Shown here: piece by piece, positions 36,101 through 47,856 of the stretch
Layout of the letters: the number at the start of each line of letters is the position of its first letter
Numbering within the stretch: position 1 is the stretch's first letter
NCBI GenBank assembly: GCA_963691655.1
Contig: OY829326.1
Coordinates: forward strand, 10,280,878 to 10,344,877
DNA length: 64,000 nt
From: Toxonevra muliebris
Lineage: Eukaryota; Arthropoda; Insecta; Diptera; Pallopteridae
Reading direction: 5' to 3'
Made by a program: the position numbers and the translations under genes
The notes under the pieces: model-generated
What the model was told of the DNA's origin: nothing
What the model saw: only the letters and a program-made list of their open reading frames with translations
Databases searched by the model: none

Positions 36101-37002
36101 ATGAAATGATATTTTGAGTGGCATTTGACCATAAAAACATTGACCGCCAGCATACGAGTGGGAATGCTAAGTAGGGTAGCCAGACAGACAAACAGAACAT
36201 TGAAACATGCTGGACAGGAGATGGGTTTCAATTTTTATTTGTTGCCTACTTCAACATGTTACAAAAGAAGTATGAGCGACAGCAGAGGTAAGTTGGGTGA
36301 AAATGAACGTAAGATGATTTTTTTTTTTTTGAAGTTTTTTTTTTCGTATTGAATAAGGTGAAAACAACATATTTTAAGACTAAAAAAATAAAAAAAATTA
36401 AACGAAATGCCCGTAGGTGAAAACGTGACACAAATACCATAGCACGCTCATATTTGTGTGCTCGTTTGCGGTTGTGTATCTGTGTATACGTGAGTGCTTA
36501 TGTCACGCAATCAAATTGAAAAAGAAAATGTGCATTTCATCCAAACAAAATGTCAAATGAAAGACTTTGGCAAAAGCTACAATTCATTTATACATACTCT
36601 CAAATTTAATAAGTATAAGAACGTACCCTTGTGTATATTCGGGTTGAAAAATGTTTTACATGCAATACTTTTTGTTGTTAAGTGAATAGGTTTTTTTTTT
36701 TTGTAAATATGTATTTTGACACTATTTTGTTGTAACTTTTTGTAAAGTTAGATATTTCATAATAACTTTCACCAATCACGTATTTGTGGTGTTTAAAAGT
36801 TCAATGAAAAATTATAAATATAAATATCGAATCAAGGAGCTAAATATTTCAACACTGCTACAAAATATGTGATAAAGCAGTAAATTTTAACAGCGATATA
36901 CATAGCTCATTTCATCAAGAAACCAAGATTTTATATTCTCTCTATACTATCAGTTGTAACCAGAAAAAAAAGTTTTAAAACAATACATACATATGTAATA
37001 GT
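33126..37002. other. AT-rich stretch without a gene
   Basis: Contains poly(A)/poly(T) tracts and a CA microsatellite (34154-34177). No gene or TE recognised. Confidence 0.5.
34154..34177. repeat. CA dinucleotide microsatellite
   Basis: About ten CA units interrupted by one TA. Confidence 0.85.
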
Positions 37003-37440
37003 GCGGCCATACGTGAGTGCATTTCGTTGAAATTCTGCATTTCAAATTTAGGTGGACACACAAAAGAAATTTCAAATTGGTGAAGAAGAAGAATTTTTGT
37101 GTGTATTTCGTGTCAATAAAAACAAGTAAAAATATTAGCTTTCAATTGAATTTGCACACCAAGAATTTATATAACAATAATGGATAATTGGAGGAATGGC
37201 AATGAGTTACTCTTCGACTCCATTATTTTATTTTTTCACTTAATAAATATTACGAAAACAAAATCCAAAATGTCTAAAAAAATGTAATAGATCTTAAATT
37301 TTTTCGGTTTCTTACAACCTTTTGTTTGAGGGTTACTAGTTACTTTCTTTATTTCAGACGCATTTCAACGAAATGAGTCTGAAATGCAGAATTTCATTTG
37401 ACACTTTTTGTATGGCGAAATTCTGCATTTCGTACTATAA
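37003..37440. repeat. Inverted pair around ATTCTGCATTTC
   Basis: GCATTTCGTTGAAATTCTGC, followed by ATTTC, at 37019-37043 is mirrored at 37359-37396 by GCATTTCAACGAAATG and GAAATGCAGAATTTC, with another direct copy of GAAATTCTGCATTTCGTAC at 37418-37436. It looks like a roughly 430-bp MITE with complex ends. No coding sequence. Confidence 0.5.
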
Positions 37441-37507
37441 GTGGCTGTTCACACGGGCGTAAGCATGAACGCCTGTCTGAAAGAGAGAAGTAGAAAAAAT
37501 ACAGGGC

Positions 37508-37580
37508 TTTGGAGCGGAGCGCGGAGCTGGAGCAAGGAGCTGTGGAGCACACTGTTTTGACCGAAACAAGAGGTGGAGCA
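37508..37580. repeat. GGAGC-rich subterminal block
   Basis: GGAGC occurs at least five times within about 50 bp here (GGAGCGGAGCGCGGAGCTGG), and again at 39345-39425 in the same orientation (GGTCGGAGCGGGGCTGGAGC). Subterminal repeats of this kind are seen in hAT-type elements, but no hAT ends were identified. Confidence 0.5.
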
Positions 37581-38024
37581 ATAAAAATTTTACCGTTCCG
37601 CTTTGTAAGTTTTCCAACTATTGTTGCTTGATATTGTAGTTGTAAACTTGTACACTTACAATTAAAGTCAATGAAATTTTTTCATTACCATCTCCATTAC
37701 AGTAATGAAAATAATGATAGAAATATTCCCCTGTTTGTAATGGTAAGACTAAATGTACAATTTTACTTACCAGGCGGTTAATGATTCATAATTTTTTTCA
37801 AACGGAAAGTAAGGGGTAATTCTCAATTTTAAGTGGTTATGGCTATGGCAGCAGCTTTTAAAACGTTATAGTTGTTATGTGAGGCAGCATCATATTTTTT
37901 CGTATGTCGATTTTTGCGCCAAAGGCTTTTTTCTTTAATAAAAACAAAAACAAAAAAAGGTGAGCTTCTTAAAGCAGGTGAAACATCATTCATCATCAAT
38001 CATTCATTAACGATCAGAATGTAC

Positions 38025-38140
38025 TGCAGGACATGAGAACTGATTTTGCAGCACGATTAACGCCCCATCACATTTAGCTAAAGCGGGAACTCTTGTCCCA
38101 ACCACCGTATTCCCCTGACTTGGCCCTCTAAAATCAATTT
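38025..38140 (+). pseudogene. Short mariner catalytic-region relic
   Basis: The plus-strand frame reads LILQHD, then after stops LKRELLSQPPYSPDLAL, resembling the HDNARPH...PPYSPDLAPSD stretch around the second and third catalytic Asp of mariners. Only about 35 codons are traceable. Confidence 0.5.
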
Positions 38141-38398
38141 GTCGATATTAAGTTTTTCATGGATTATGATAAAGCGTGCCCACTTTAATCTGTTCCGAAA
38201 ATTTTGGAGACATATACCGAAAACTTACGATCTGTTTCTTGAGTTTAAATTACAAATTCTAGAAACAGTATTCCCAATGTCAAAACGTTTTTTGGTTTTC
38301 CTGTAAAATTTAAAAAATGGATTCTAGGGCTTTAGCTACAAACATACATATGAATTTAAAATAAAAATTACTTTGTGTTTTTAGTTTGGATTACCCAA

Positions 38399-38592
38399 AT
38401 TAACAAACACAAGGCAGAAGTGAAACTTCATGAGAACTAAACGAAACACAAGCAAACAACAAGCAAATGAAATTTTTTAATCGCTATATTTTTTACTTCA
38501 TTGGCTTGTGTTTTTTAATTTCATTTGCTTCTTATTTGCTTGTGTTTCGTTTACTTCGCAAGAAGTTTCACTTCTGCCTTGTGTTCGTTAAT
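38399..38592. mobile_element. Fold-back MITE with about 77-bp arms
   Basis: Left arm 38399-38477 starts ATTAACAAACACAAGGCAG and right arm 38516-38592 is its reverse complement with about ten differences. Shared words include AAACGAAACACAAGCAAA and AGAAGTGAAACTTC. The loop is only about 38 bp, so single strands would form a long hairpin. No coding sequence. Confidence 0.8.
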
Positions 38593-39537
38593 ACACAACC
38601 AATTTCTTTTTTTTTTGCTAGAACAAAAATTGCAACTCTGTACCGGTAACTTCGAAGACCAGTGTGCCAACTTTTAATTTTCAAAAATCGCTAAAATGAA
38701 GCATAAACCGCGTTTTTGCTTAAAAAAGCGTTAAATTGTTGTTCTTATAAAACTGCGAGAAAACTCAATACATTTAAACTTTTTCACTAATACAGGCACA
38801 CATCTGATACTTCTAGTCAATGAAAATTTCTTCGATTTTTCAAAGTTATTTTAAATTAAAAATAAACGCTGAGCGCTAAATCACTTTTTTCCGCGTTTTA
38901 ATTTTCAGAAGGCACTAAAATCAGCGGGAAAAGCGCTGAGTTGGCCACACTGTCGATGGCGTTGTAGACGAACTCTTTTTGTGTGCGACATCTTCATGTA
39001 ATTCTTTGGACATTTGCGCCATCTGTGTGTGAAATGTATAACTGCCATAAACTTTAAGATGGCGACGCTTCACATTGTTCTTTCTGCCATAGGCGAGTGT
39101 GTGTGTGTGTAATTAAAATGTTATATTGAATTAAAACTATTTATGAATCGTTTTTACATAGTTTGCTCGTGAATTCAATTACGGAATATTGATATTTAGC
39201 CCCTGATGCACATTGCTCGAAAAAATTATTTCGCATTGCAAACTTACGCGCGACGTCACATCTGGTTGGTTTTACTCTAGGACAAGAGAAAAGAAGTTTA
39301 ACTTCAAAAAGAAATGATTTTTATTTGGAAAATAGTATATAGTTGGAGCTTTGGGCGGAGCCAGAGCTATACTTAAGAGGTCGGAGCGGGGCTGGAGCGG
39401 AGCAACTCAAAAATTAGGCTGCTCCAAAAAAATAGGTAGTTAGAAAAAGACAGGCAAGTTTCTACCTCTTTCTTACTACCTATTTTTTCTACCTCTCTCT
39501 TTCAGACAGGCGTTCATGTGCGCCCGTGTGAACAGCC

Positions 39538-40036
39538 TCTAAGAAGACAATAGCGGTATTCACAATGTTATATTTTTGCGATAAAACTTTATAAAAAAAA
39601 ATGATTTTGTACACCAGATCGTGAGCATTTTGTAGTCAATTTCTCAATTCATAAAATTGTCAGAAATATTTAGTAAGGAAATTAGAACGCTCCACTATGG
39701 TAGAGTCATAATGCACATGAGATAAAACTGAGGCAGCCGACGTCGGCGTCTATGTTTGTTTGTATGTGACCGATTTTCCTATGTTCATATGAAAAAAACT
39801 CGAACCCGACGTAGTTTCACATCATGTGCTTCATGGAAAGAATACATAATACTTTACAAAAGACATAACGCTCGAATCTCTTTTAGGGCCGATAAATGGC
39901 AAAAACTTGATCATTTTGCGGAATACCGTAATTTGAAAAAAGGATCACATCATCAATGACAATGAATTCTCTAATTTCAGGTTTTAGATTATATTTGTTT
40001 TTTCCAGTAACTTTACACAGTACTTCTGGGTGAATT
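39538..40036. other. AT-rich stretch without a gene
   Basis: Nothing recognised; the open frame at 39756-39959 has no known domain. Confidence 0.5.
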
Positions 40037-40049
40037 TAGAGAGGCAATA

Positions 40050-40362
40050 GGTTAGGTTAGGTTGGAGTGGCTGTCGAGAGACACACTTAGGCCTGAACGG
40101 CCCATTGTGATACCACATAGTTGGACCTACAGTTTAACGTCGATTCCGAACGGCGGTGTGGCAATTTTTTTATCGGCTTGGTGGTTTTGCCATTACCAAC
40201 CAATGTGTGTACTTGTACACTATCTTATAATTCTCATACACTTCATTTTGATAGTAAATATAAGAAAGTAATGAAAATTAACTATCAGACGAAGACGGGA
40301 ATCGAACCCGAACCTCCCAGATGAAAGTCTAGTGCACTATCCACTAGGCTATCGAGGTCGTC
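40050..40362 (-). mobile_element. tRNA-derived SINE, copy 2, with 13-bp target duplication
   Basis: Complete copy on the minus strand, 313 bp, flanked by identical TAGAGAGGCAATA at 40037-40049 and 40363-40375. The head has A box TAGCCTAGTGG (complement of 40341-40351) and consensus B box GGTTCGATTCC (complement of 40298-40308), with CTTTCA in the anticodon-loop position as in tRNA-Glu. The 3' end reads GACAGCCACTCCAACCTAAC and then CTAACC. Both internal pol III boxes match consensus, and the target duplication is perfect, so this copy is younger than the one at 23.7 kb. Confidence 0.92.
40298..40351 (-). promoter_or_regulatory. RNA polymerase III internal promoter (A and B boxes) of the SINE
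   Basis: TAGCCTAGTGG (A box) and GGTTCGATTCC (B box), 32 bp apart, as in tRNA genes. Present in copy 2. In copy 1 both boxes are mutated. Confidence 0.8.
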
Positions 40363-40375
40363 TAGAGAGGCAATA

Positions 40376-41416
40376 TGTTTTGAGGTTTTCAAGTGACGTA
40401 CGATATCTATCCTTTTGCAATTGAAAAACGACAGTGCTAAGCTTAAAAATATGCCACAAGAAATAAGTTTTATGTAGTATTGGAAAACTAAGCCTTAAAA
40501 TATGTCACGAGAAATAATTTTTTGCAGTATTGAAAAAACTATGAACACTGATGTATATGTCAGTATTTTGTCCATAAATTATATTTTTCAAATGACCTTG
40601 ACGTTTCCGTGCGCCTTGTTGTTTTAGTCATCACTGCGTTAACTTTGCTTTCTTATTTTTCTCAAAATTAATAAAAATAATCATAGATTTGCATATTTAT
40701 TATATAAAGCAACTAAATTTATGAATGAAATTCATTTATTTAAGAAATATTAGAAGAAATAAGATATATGGTATAGCGCGAATATTACATACATGTCTTT
40801 TTGATTTGTGCTATATGAAATTAATACTGGGGGGTATTTCACAAATTTCCAGGTCACATTTTTTTTTCTTTGCAAATAATTTTATTTTCCAACCCACTTT
40901 TATTATATATTTAAGTTTAAGCCCAAAAGTGTGCAACACATAATTTATGTATCAAAAATGGTTGTGGAATATACTTATATATCAATGGAATAGTGGAATA
41001 TATCAAAAATTGATTATATTTATTGTATTGATTTATAGTATAGGTAGTTTATTTTAGTTTATAGTTTATTCTTTTTTAATCGAAATTTTAAAATAATAAC
41101 AACATTAGGCGGAGTAGACGTGCGAAAAGAGAAGAAAGTGCTTTGAAAAGAGAAACTGAAAAATAAAAAAAAAACATAGCTGCATTTTTTTTGAATTTAA
41201 AAACAATAAATTTTATAATGAACCAATAAGAATGTGTATTGCATGTTATCACATCATGTGACGAGTGCAGAAGGGACTCATAGTTTTTTCTTTATATGGA
41301 TGGTTTATTGGTTAAGGTGGCTGACCCACAGCAGACCCACTGTGAGTCATCATTAGCGTTATAGCGCCGAACATTTGCGTTTAATGTTAATTTTTCTTCA
41401 GCTTTTTTTCTCCATT
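40376..41416. other. AT-rich stretch without a gene
   Basis: No recognisable coding, RNA or TE sequence. Confidence 0.5.
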
Positions 41417-41420
41417 TTAA

Positions 41421-41550
41421 CCCATATGTGCCCAATGGCCTATTTCTAGTACACTTCAAAAAGTTTTTATTTCGATTGAATATATTCTCATTTAATCAAA
41501 ATCAAACATTTCTGAAGTGACCTACATATAGGACAATGGGCACATCTGGC
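41421..41550. mobile_element. Short MITE, possibly piggyBac type
   Basis: CCCATATGTGCCCAATGGCC (41421) is mirrored at 41511-41549, where the complement reads CCAGATGTGCCCATTGTCC. Arms are about 38 bp with some mismatches. TTAA precedes the left end (41417-41420); the right flank CTTTAT is not intact, so the piggyBac assignment is weak. Confidence 0.55.
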
Positions 41551-42740
41551 TTTATAGAACATTCAGAAGCAATGTGACAATGATGCGTACTGAAGGAATA
41601 TAAAAAATTTTAGTACACAGAACGAATGTGTGTAGGTTTGATCTTAGACGTAGAGACTAGTTTCTTGAAATTGTCAAATTGTATTGGAAAGAGGGGGTGA
41701 GATGAAAGAATTATTTTCCCTCTTACCTATACATTCGATAGTTTCATAAATGAATTTATGTTATTATTAAATGAATTTCGATTTTGTTTATTTTTAAAAT
41801 TTGTAATTATTTACTGTTTGTTTTTAATACCTAAATATTAAAAAAAGAAGTTTGTTTTTTTCGAAAAAGTGTTTTCAAATCGAAGAAATAGTTTATGAAA
41901 CCAGCTGATTTGTGTTCTTGTTTTTGTAGAAGCGAACTTGTGTCACGTAGAAAGTCGCCTGACGGTTTTAGAGCTTTCACACGATATGATTTGCAATTTG
42001 ATTTGCTTCTTTTGACATGTCTTAAGACAATGTCGTATCGTGAAGAAGCAGCTTGAATATCTGCAAAATTATATATGGCATTTAAACATTTTGACATTTT
42101 CCATATACTTTTCTTACTGGAAACCACCTTGTTAAATTGTTATGTTTCAATTATTGCACGAGAAATTTGTTTTTTTTTTTACTTGCATTCTAAAAAACAT
42201 TTATACTGATGCAATTAAAGTTCTAAGTACATTTCTGCCTAAAATGTAATCTCTTTAATTGCAAATATAGTTTTAGACATAAACATGCTCTCAATAAACA
42301 ATCTCAACAAATCTGATTATTTAGCTAAACCACGTGCGAAAATATGCACGTACTTAATTTTGTATCTTGGCAACAACAGCTATCAACCGTAATAACCAAA
42401 GTCCAACAACTTGTTACAATAAAATTGAAAACCTCTAACAAGCAACTGTTGATTCTAGTCAGAATTAGCAATTTGAGTTTTGTATGTATGAATGTAGGCA
42501 CATATGTAGGTTAATAGCAAAACTCATTTGCTTACTTTACTCTATGTGCTACTTCCAGTTCCGGTTCGTTGATAAAACTTTTAACTAAAACCTTTTGCAA
42601 CCAACAAAACTTTTGCCATAATCTTACAAGTGCAAACATTTTTGCTTATAATGCTTAGATGTATCCTGTATGTATTTCCCAGTAGGAAATGTGTCGTGCG
42701 GTTAGGTATGAGTTCAGTACTAATTGACATAGCAAACTTT
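41551..42740. other. AT-rich stretch without a gene
   Basis: A small inverted pair around TTTCACACGATATGA (41970) and TCGTATCGTGAAG (42028) is the only structure seen. Confidence 0.45.
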
Positions 42741-42972
42741 GGATTTTCTGAATGATTATTTGAGAAAAATAAGATTTGAAAAAAATATAGAGGTCTCTAG
42801 TGGAAAATAACCAGTCGGTTTTGATTCAAAGGCTTTAATCGTTGATAACTTATAAAATATTGAATTTTGAGTAATTGTTCCAAAGCTAAAAGAATCAAAA
42901 CCGACTGTCCACTAAAGACCTCTATATTTTTTTCTAAATCTAATTTTTCTCATATAATCTTTCAGAAAATCC
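42741..42972. mobile_element. Fold-back MITE with about 85-bp arms
   Basis: Left arm 42741-42827 (GGATTTTCTGAATGATTATT ... GTCGGTTTTGATTC) and right arm 42892-42972 (GAATCAAAACCGAC ... CAGAAAATCC) are near perfect reverse complements; ATAGAGGTCT is matched by AGACCTCTAT. The central loop is about 64 bp. No coding sequence. Confidence 0.85.
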
Positions 42973-43398
42973 ACTAGGAGCAGGAAAAAATCGAACTTTG
43001 CACACATCTCGTAGGCAAGCTAATACACATATTTGCCAAATCAACTCTGGAGTCCATGCTGAGTCTCTTAAGAGAAATGTTTGAAATCTAACGGTTTTTG
43101 CACCTTGAATTATTAATTCTCTTATTAAAGTTTTAAATTTGACATCAGAAAATAAAGGTTATCAATTATAAAACATTTTGCATCTTTTTATTTACTACTA
43201 CCACTAGTTTTGTAGAAATAGATTTTACAAGCGGAAACTACATATCGTTTATTTGCGCCTATACCGTCACAACTCAAAATTTAAATTTTTCAGAATAAAC
43301 TTTTAAAGTTTTAGATTTCATATTATTATTAGAGATCATGAAACTGAAATCTAATTGTTCATATTTCATAGTTTGGTTTTTACTTCATTGCTTCTCAA

Positions 43399-43564
43399 CA
43401 GTTCAAGGTTTGTTCAATAGGCTTAATGAAAGATCAGTGATGAGGAATCGTGGAGGGTTCCGAAACGGATGTATGATTTGCCTGCTCTTTATACACTGTT
43501 GCAACTTAGTTACTTCGACAAAAAAATGACGTTTCATTAAACCTGTTAAACAAACCTTGAACTG
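43399..43564. mobile_element. 166-bp MITE with 33-bp inverted ends
   Basis: CAGTTCAAGGTTTGTTCAAT (43399) is mirrored at 43532-43564; about 30 of 33 bases agree. Its centre (43430-43487) matches minus-strand 1-57 and, loosely, 51874-51920, so the family has at least three copies here. The open frame 43338-43529 overlapping it is chance. Confidence 0.75.
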
Positions 43565-45340
43565 TTTTAGATTTCATATATTTTTTAAGAATGCAACAAG
43601 AATATATCTGCTATCTAGCTGCATTATCCTTCTATAGTAGGCTAGTGAGATTTTGTTTGTTGAAACATTTCCTCTAAGTGGTTTATTCTGTATCATCAAT
43701 TAAAAATGTCAGATTTTGAGTTATAACGGTATTGCCCCATTGAAACCTGAAAATTTTGATATTCCCAAAAACGCTATTAAAATTTAATAAAAGCTCAAAG
43801 CTGATTTTTTCCATTAGATTTAATTTTATTTCCTGCAGGATTGCATTTCATATTTAAATTTTCGTTTACTTTATTTCTTTAATGTCCTTATAACTTGCTC
43901 ATGTTACTATTTTACTTTTACTTCTTCCACAATGTATGTATGTGTTTCTGAGGCTTATCTTATTTGACGCTCATTCATTCCTTTTTTCTTGCTCTGTTTC
44001 TTTCTTTTGGTATACATAATCTCTTCTCACAGATTTATGCGGGTTTTTGTTATTAATACCACATATTCATTCCGAGAAAATTTTATGTTGGAACTTGGAA
44101 TACAAAGTACAGTTGGGAGGATCTGTTTTCGAGGGTGTTTGTGTGTGGAAAAGAGATTATGATAAATAAATATTTAGGTACGAATAACTTTGGATATGAA
44201 GGATATTATATGTATAGTTGAATTTCTATGAAGTATTTATCTCAACGAAACATGCCGGTGAGCTTTGAATTGCATATATTTATAGAGGTTTAGTTTTAAT
44301 AAAATAATTCTAATTAGTTCCGAGAAGTTTATTGCAAAAGATTCTTATAACTATTTAACACAAAAAAGTTAGTGTAACATTTTATTTTAAAACTTTTCTC
44401 ATATTGATAACTGACATACTGACAGTTATTAACTGGAGGACATACGTATTTTTTTTCCCCAGTATGAAGTTTCTGGAAAAATAAATCAAGAAAGTACAAA
44501 CATTTTCTTTTCAACATTTTTTTTTCTCCATTTAGTCACGAGTTTTTATAAATGTATGGTATGCATTTCATTTTAAGTTTTTAAAATTTTTCTTGCACAA
44601 ATATTTTCTACTTTTTATGGTACTTAAATTCAGTACACAGATGACATTATGTTGCCATTTGAATATCGAGCCCTGCGTTTCTTTTCCTTGATATACTCGT
44701 ACTATAAATTTGCATCATTTCAAAGTTTTTTTTTTCAAATTATTTTACAAGTTTGACTTTGCATTGCATTGCATTGACAGTGACATTTCAATGCAGTTGC
44801 GCTTTTGGCTACACTTTGTGTTACAATTTCATTTTTCATTCTTTTCTTTTATGAAGAACGCACATATAAGCAGTAACTTTTTTGAAAACTTCTGTGTATA
44901 ATAAAGTGGCTCTTTTATGTTAATGGTATTCGCAGAATTTTTTGTGTCATAAAATATTTTTATGCATGTTTAGCTGAATAAGACTTCATAATAAGCTTAG
45001 AGTGCAAGTGACTCATAAACTTTCAATTTATTCAAATTAAATTCAATTCAATTTATTTAAATAACAAATCTTTTAATTTAATAAATTACATTATATCTGA
45101 AAATGAATAAAATCTTAAACATGAAAATGAGAGTTATGAATTAAGTTTTTTAACATCAGATTTGATGCAGAGAAGTACAATTGCCCGTAATTACTTGTCT
45201 GGAACTATTCCAGTGCTTACCTCTTAATTTGACACAGACACAAATTTAAGAGTTAAAATTTCTGACTTCACTTCAGCCCCAAGATTGATGGATCCAAGAT
45301 GGCTAATCTAGTAACGACAAGATACAAGAAAATATGAGTA
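43565..45340. other. AT-rich stretch without a gene
   Basis: Nothing recognised beyond short A/T tracts. Confidence 0.5.
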
Positions 45341-45641
45341 ACTATTCGATACTTTTCATTCTACTCAAGTACTTTTTTTACTCGAAACTACACCACAAGT
45401 ATTTTACTCAGTATCAGGGGGAAAGAGGTGGAATTGAATGCTCGATGCTTTTGAAAAACACATTACTTATAGGAAAAGTTTATAGTATTAAATTATATTA
45501 ATAAAATTGCAATCACTAATGTATGTATTGACCAGAGCTCTCATCACGTCCGGCGATAGTCGTCTGACTAATCACTAAACCGTTTTACCGTTTGCACGAT
45601 GTCGTTTTGATGATACACTGCTTGTTTTACGTATTGTGGAA

Positions 45642-45897
45642 AATTCTGTGGCAATAAGGAATAACAGCTAAACTCAAAAGTCAAATAAAAACCTGCAGCG
45701 TATTCCATATTATAAATCCCAAAATGTTGAAAGTTTTTGAAAAATTTTTGCTATTTAGCAGTCTCCATAGTTTTTTATTAATGAAACTCCAATAATTAGT
45801 TAAGAACTTTCAGTATTTTGGGTTTTATAATGAAAAATACGCAACAGATTTTTAGTCGACTTTTGAGTTTAGCTGTATTCCTTAATGCCACAGAATT
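45642..45897. mobile_element. Fold-back MITE with about 95-bp arms
   Basis: Left arm 45642-45738 (AATTCTGTGGCAATAAGGAA ...) and right arm 45803-45897 are reverse complements with roughly 85% agreement by eye; both hold AGCTAAACTCAAAAGTC. Loop of about 64 bp. The open frame 45818-46000 lies on the right arm and is not a gene. Sequences rich in ACTCAAGTAC/AAGTACTCAGTA at 45345-45420 and 46340-46425 flank it and may be ends of a larger host element. Confidence 0.8.
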
Positions 45898-45900
45898 GCC

Positions 45901-47856
45901 AAATACTATCGTCTTAACGATTGAGTTTGCACGATTGGTAATTTGGTATCGTTTTGAATTTTTCAGCACTTTTTTAGGGTTTTTAATAATTTTTTTTTAA
46001 ATTAAATAAATTTATTTTCTCAGACTGACAATTTTGCGGCAACGACGTGCATTGAGCGCATGTGTCAGATCATTTATTTAAGCCTTCTCTGAATTGTTTT
46101 TTTTTTTTTTTTGCGAATGCTCCTCCTATTCATCAATATTTTCATTTGTAAGGGTGTAGCTGACCTATGTATAATTGTTTGTGAATTATTTGTAATTAAC
46201 TTCAGCTCATAAAACTTTGCACACTTACATTTTCTAATACTAATCTTAAAATATTTTTGTAAATAACGAAAACAAAAATTATAAATGTAGTTTCCAGTAG
46301 CTCTTAAACTGTTCTGATGACAATCGTCTAGAAGTTATATGATTTACTCAAGTATAAGTACTCAGTATTTTAATACTGGTACTTGAAAGAAAGTCAAGTA
46401 CCATTACTTTTTCAAGTACATCTAAATGAAATCTATAAAATGATTTCAGTGACAACAACAACACAACGAAATATGATTAGGGAGGGAGAAAGAAAAAATT
46501 CTCTTAGCGTTAACTCTTGTTTCTTAATTAATGAATATATATGTCAATTACTATTGACTTTACATTATTATTATTACTGTTACAAAAACTATTCCAAATT
46601 CTCAGATATTGTCTCATGAAGAGCTTGAGCTAGGACTCGCATAGTTTAATTTCATGAATCTCTGGTCCTTTGAGCAAATACAAAAAAGCCTGAGTTTTTT
46701 CAAGTATTTTTTTCTTTAAATTAAATTAAAACTATTTGCAAACTTTGAGAGATAATACAATATTTTTCACATTCATAAATCGCAAAATGGTCCCACGAGT
46801 ACCTGGGTACATAAATAATCGTCAATAATGGAGGATACCTTATTTTTTGTTTTTAACATTTAGCTATAAATTTCCTACTTTAAACGAGTGTTCGATACCA
46901 GTATTCACTCTATGCCGGTATAGAATCAACATTCATAATGGCAGCATATACATTTAAGAGGACAGCGCTTTTGTTGGCAATAATTGCGGAGTCCATGGGT
47001 TAAATTAATGCAAGTCAACCCCATACCTCAAAATTTGTGGCACGAATGACTTTCTTTCCAGTGCCAGTGTTTGAAATAATATAGAAGCTGAAAGTCTAAA
47101 CTTATGTTGTGTTATTCCGTTAAGTTTCTACATCAATCACAAATGTTGATCCATTTTATTTGGACTTTATGTGTTCTCCTTAAAATAATTAATATTCAGA
47201 TCCATCAAAACTTCAGCAAGAAATTATAATGTTCTCAACATGCATCGCTTTGCTATTGACCAAATTTCTACAATAGCATTATTTACACGCATTTCATTAG
47301 GCAAACTGTGTGCAAAGTCAATTTCGAAAACTCAAATGGACATAAATCAGTAATTACACACTTTATATAAACGAAGGGAAATAAAAGTAAATACTTGCAC
47401 AGTGGATATGATAAATGTTGTGTATTCTCGAACAGTAGGGCTTAATTAAAAATATGGTTGTTATTATTACGGAAGCTTAATAAACTTGCTATTGTATATT
47501 TACAAGTTATTGCAATTATATTTTTGTGATTTTTGTTTTATGACTCCACATTCCAGTCACGAGTAACACTCAAAATGAGGTAAAGTTTAGTGGCGCGTAA
47601 CAAATTATTTTTATTACTTGTTGGCAACTGAACATATGTGCTTCACATACTTCCTGCTAGTAAATAAGTATAAGCATAATTACGTGAAAATTATTTTGTT
47701 GGATTTATGATCGCATTAATGTAGTAGAAATTATATATAAAATTTATTTAATAAATGCACATATATACGCATACCTGGGTTGCGTAGTTAGTAAAAGTAT
47801 GAGTATGTTGACATTGCTGACATGTGTCAATTACGACAGATTCTTTGTGTATGTAC
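45901..47856. other. AT-rich stretch without a gene
   Basis: No gene recognised; includes the AAGTACTCAGTA-rich tract near 46340-46425. Confidence 0.5.

Larger units (their letters stand above)
37443..39537. mobile_element. Composite element with about 57-bp inverted ends
   Basis: The left end (37443-37501) contains GGCTGTTCACACGGGCG and AACGCCTGTCTGAAAGAGAG. The right end (39481-39537) is its reverse complement with few differences. Between them lie GGAGC-rich blocks (37508-37580 and 39345-39425), a mariner relic (38025-38140) and a fold-back element (38399-38592), so this is a 2.1-kb nest of insertions. The same termini in older form bound 11202-11677. The superfamily is not assigned. Confidence 0.65.

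Noticed and set aside
41831..42127. 98-codon minus-strand frame as a gene
   Set aside because: No domain; it overlaps a small inverted repeat around TTTCACACGATA and starts without any gene context.
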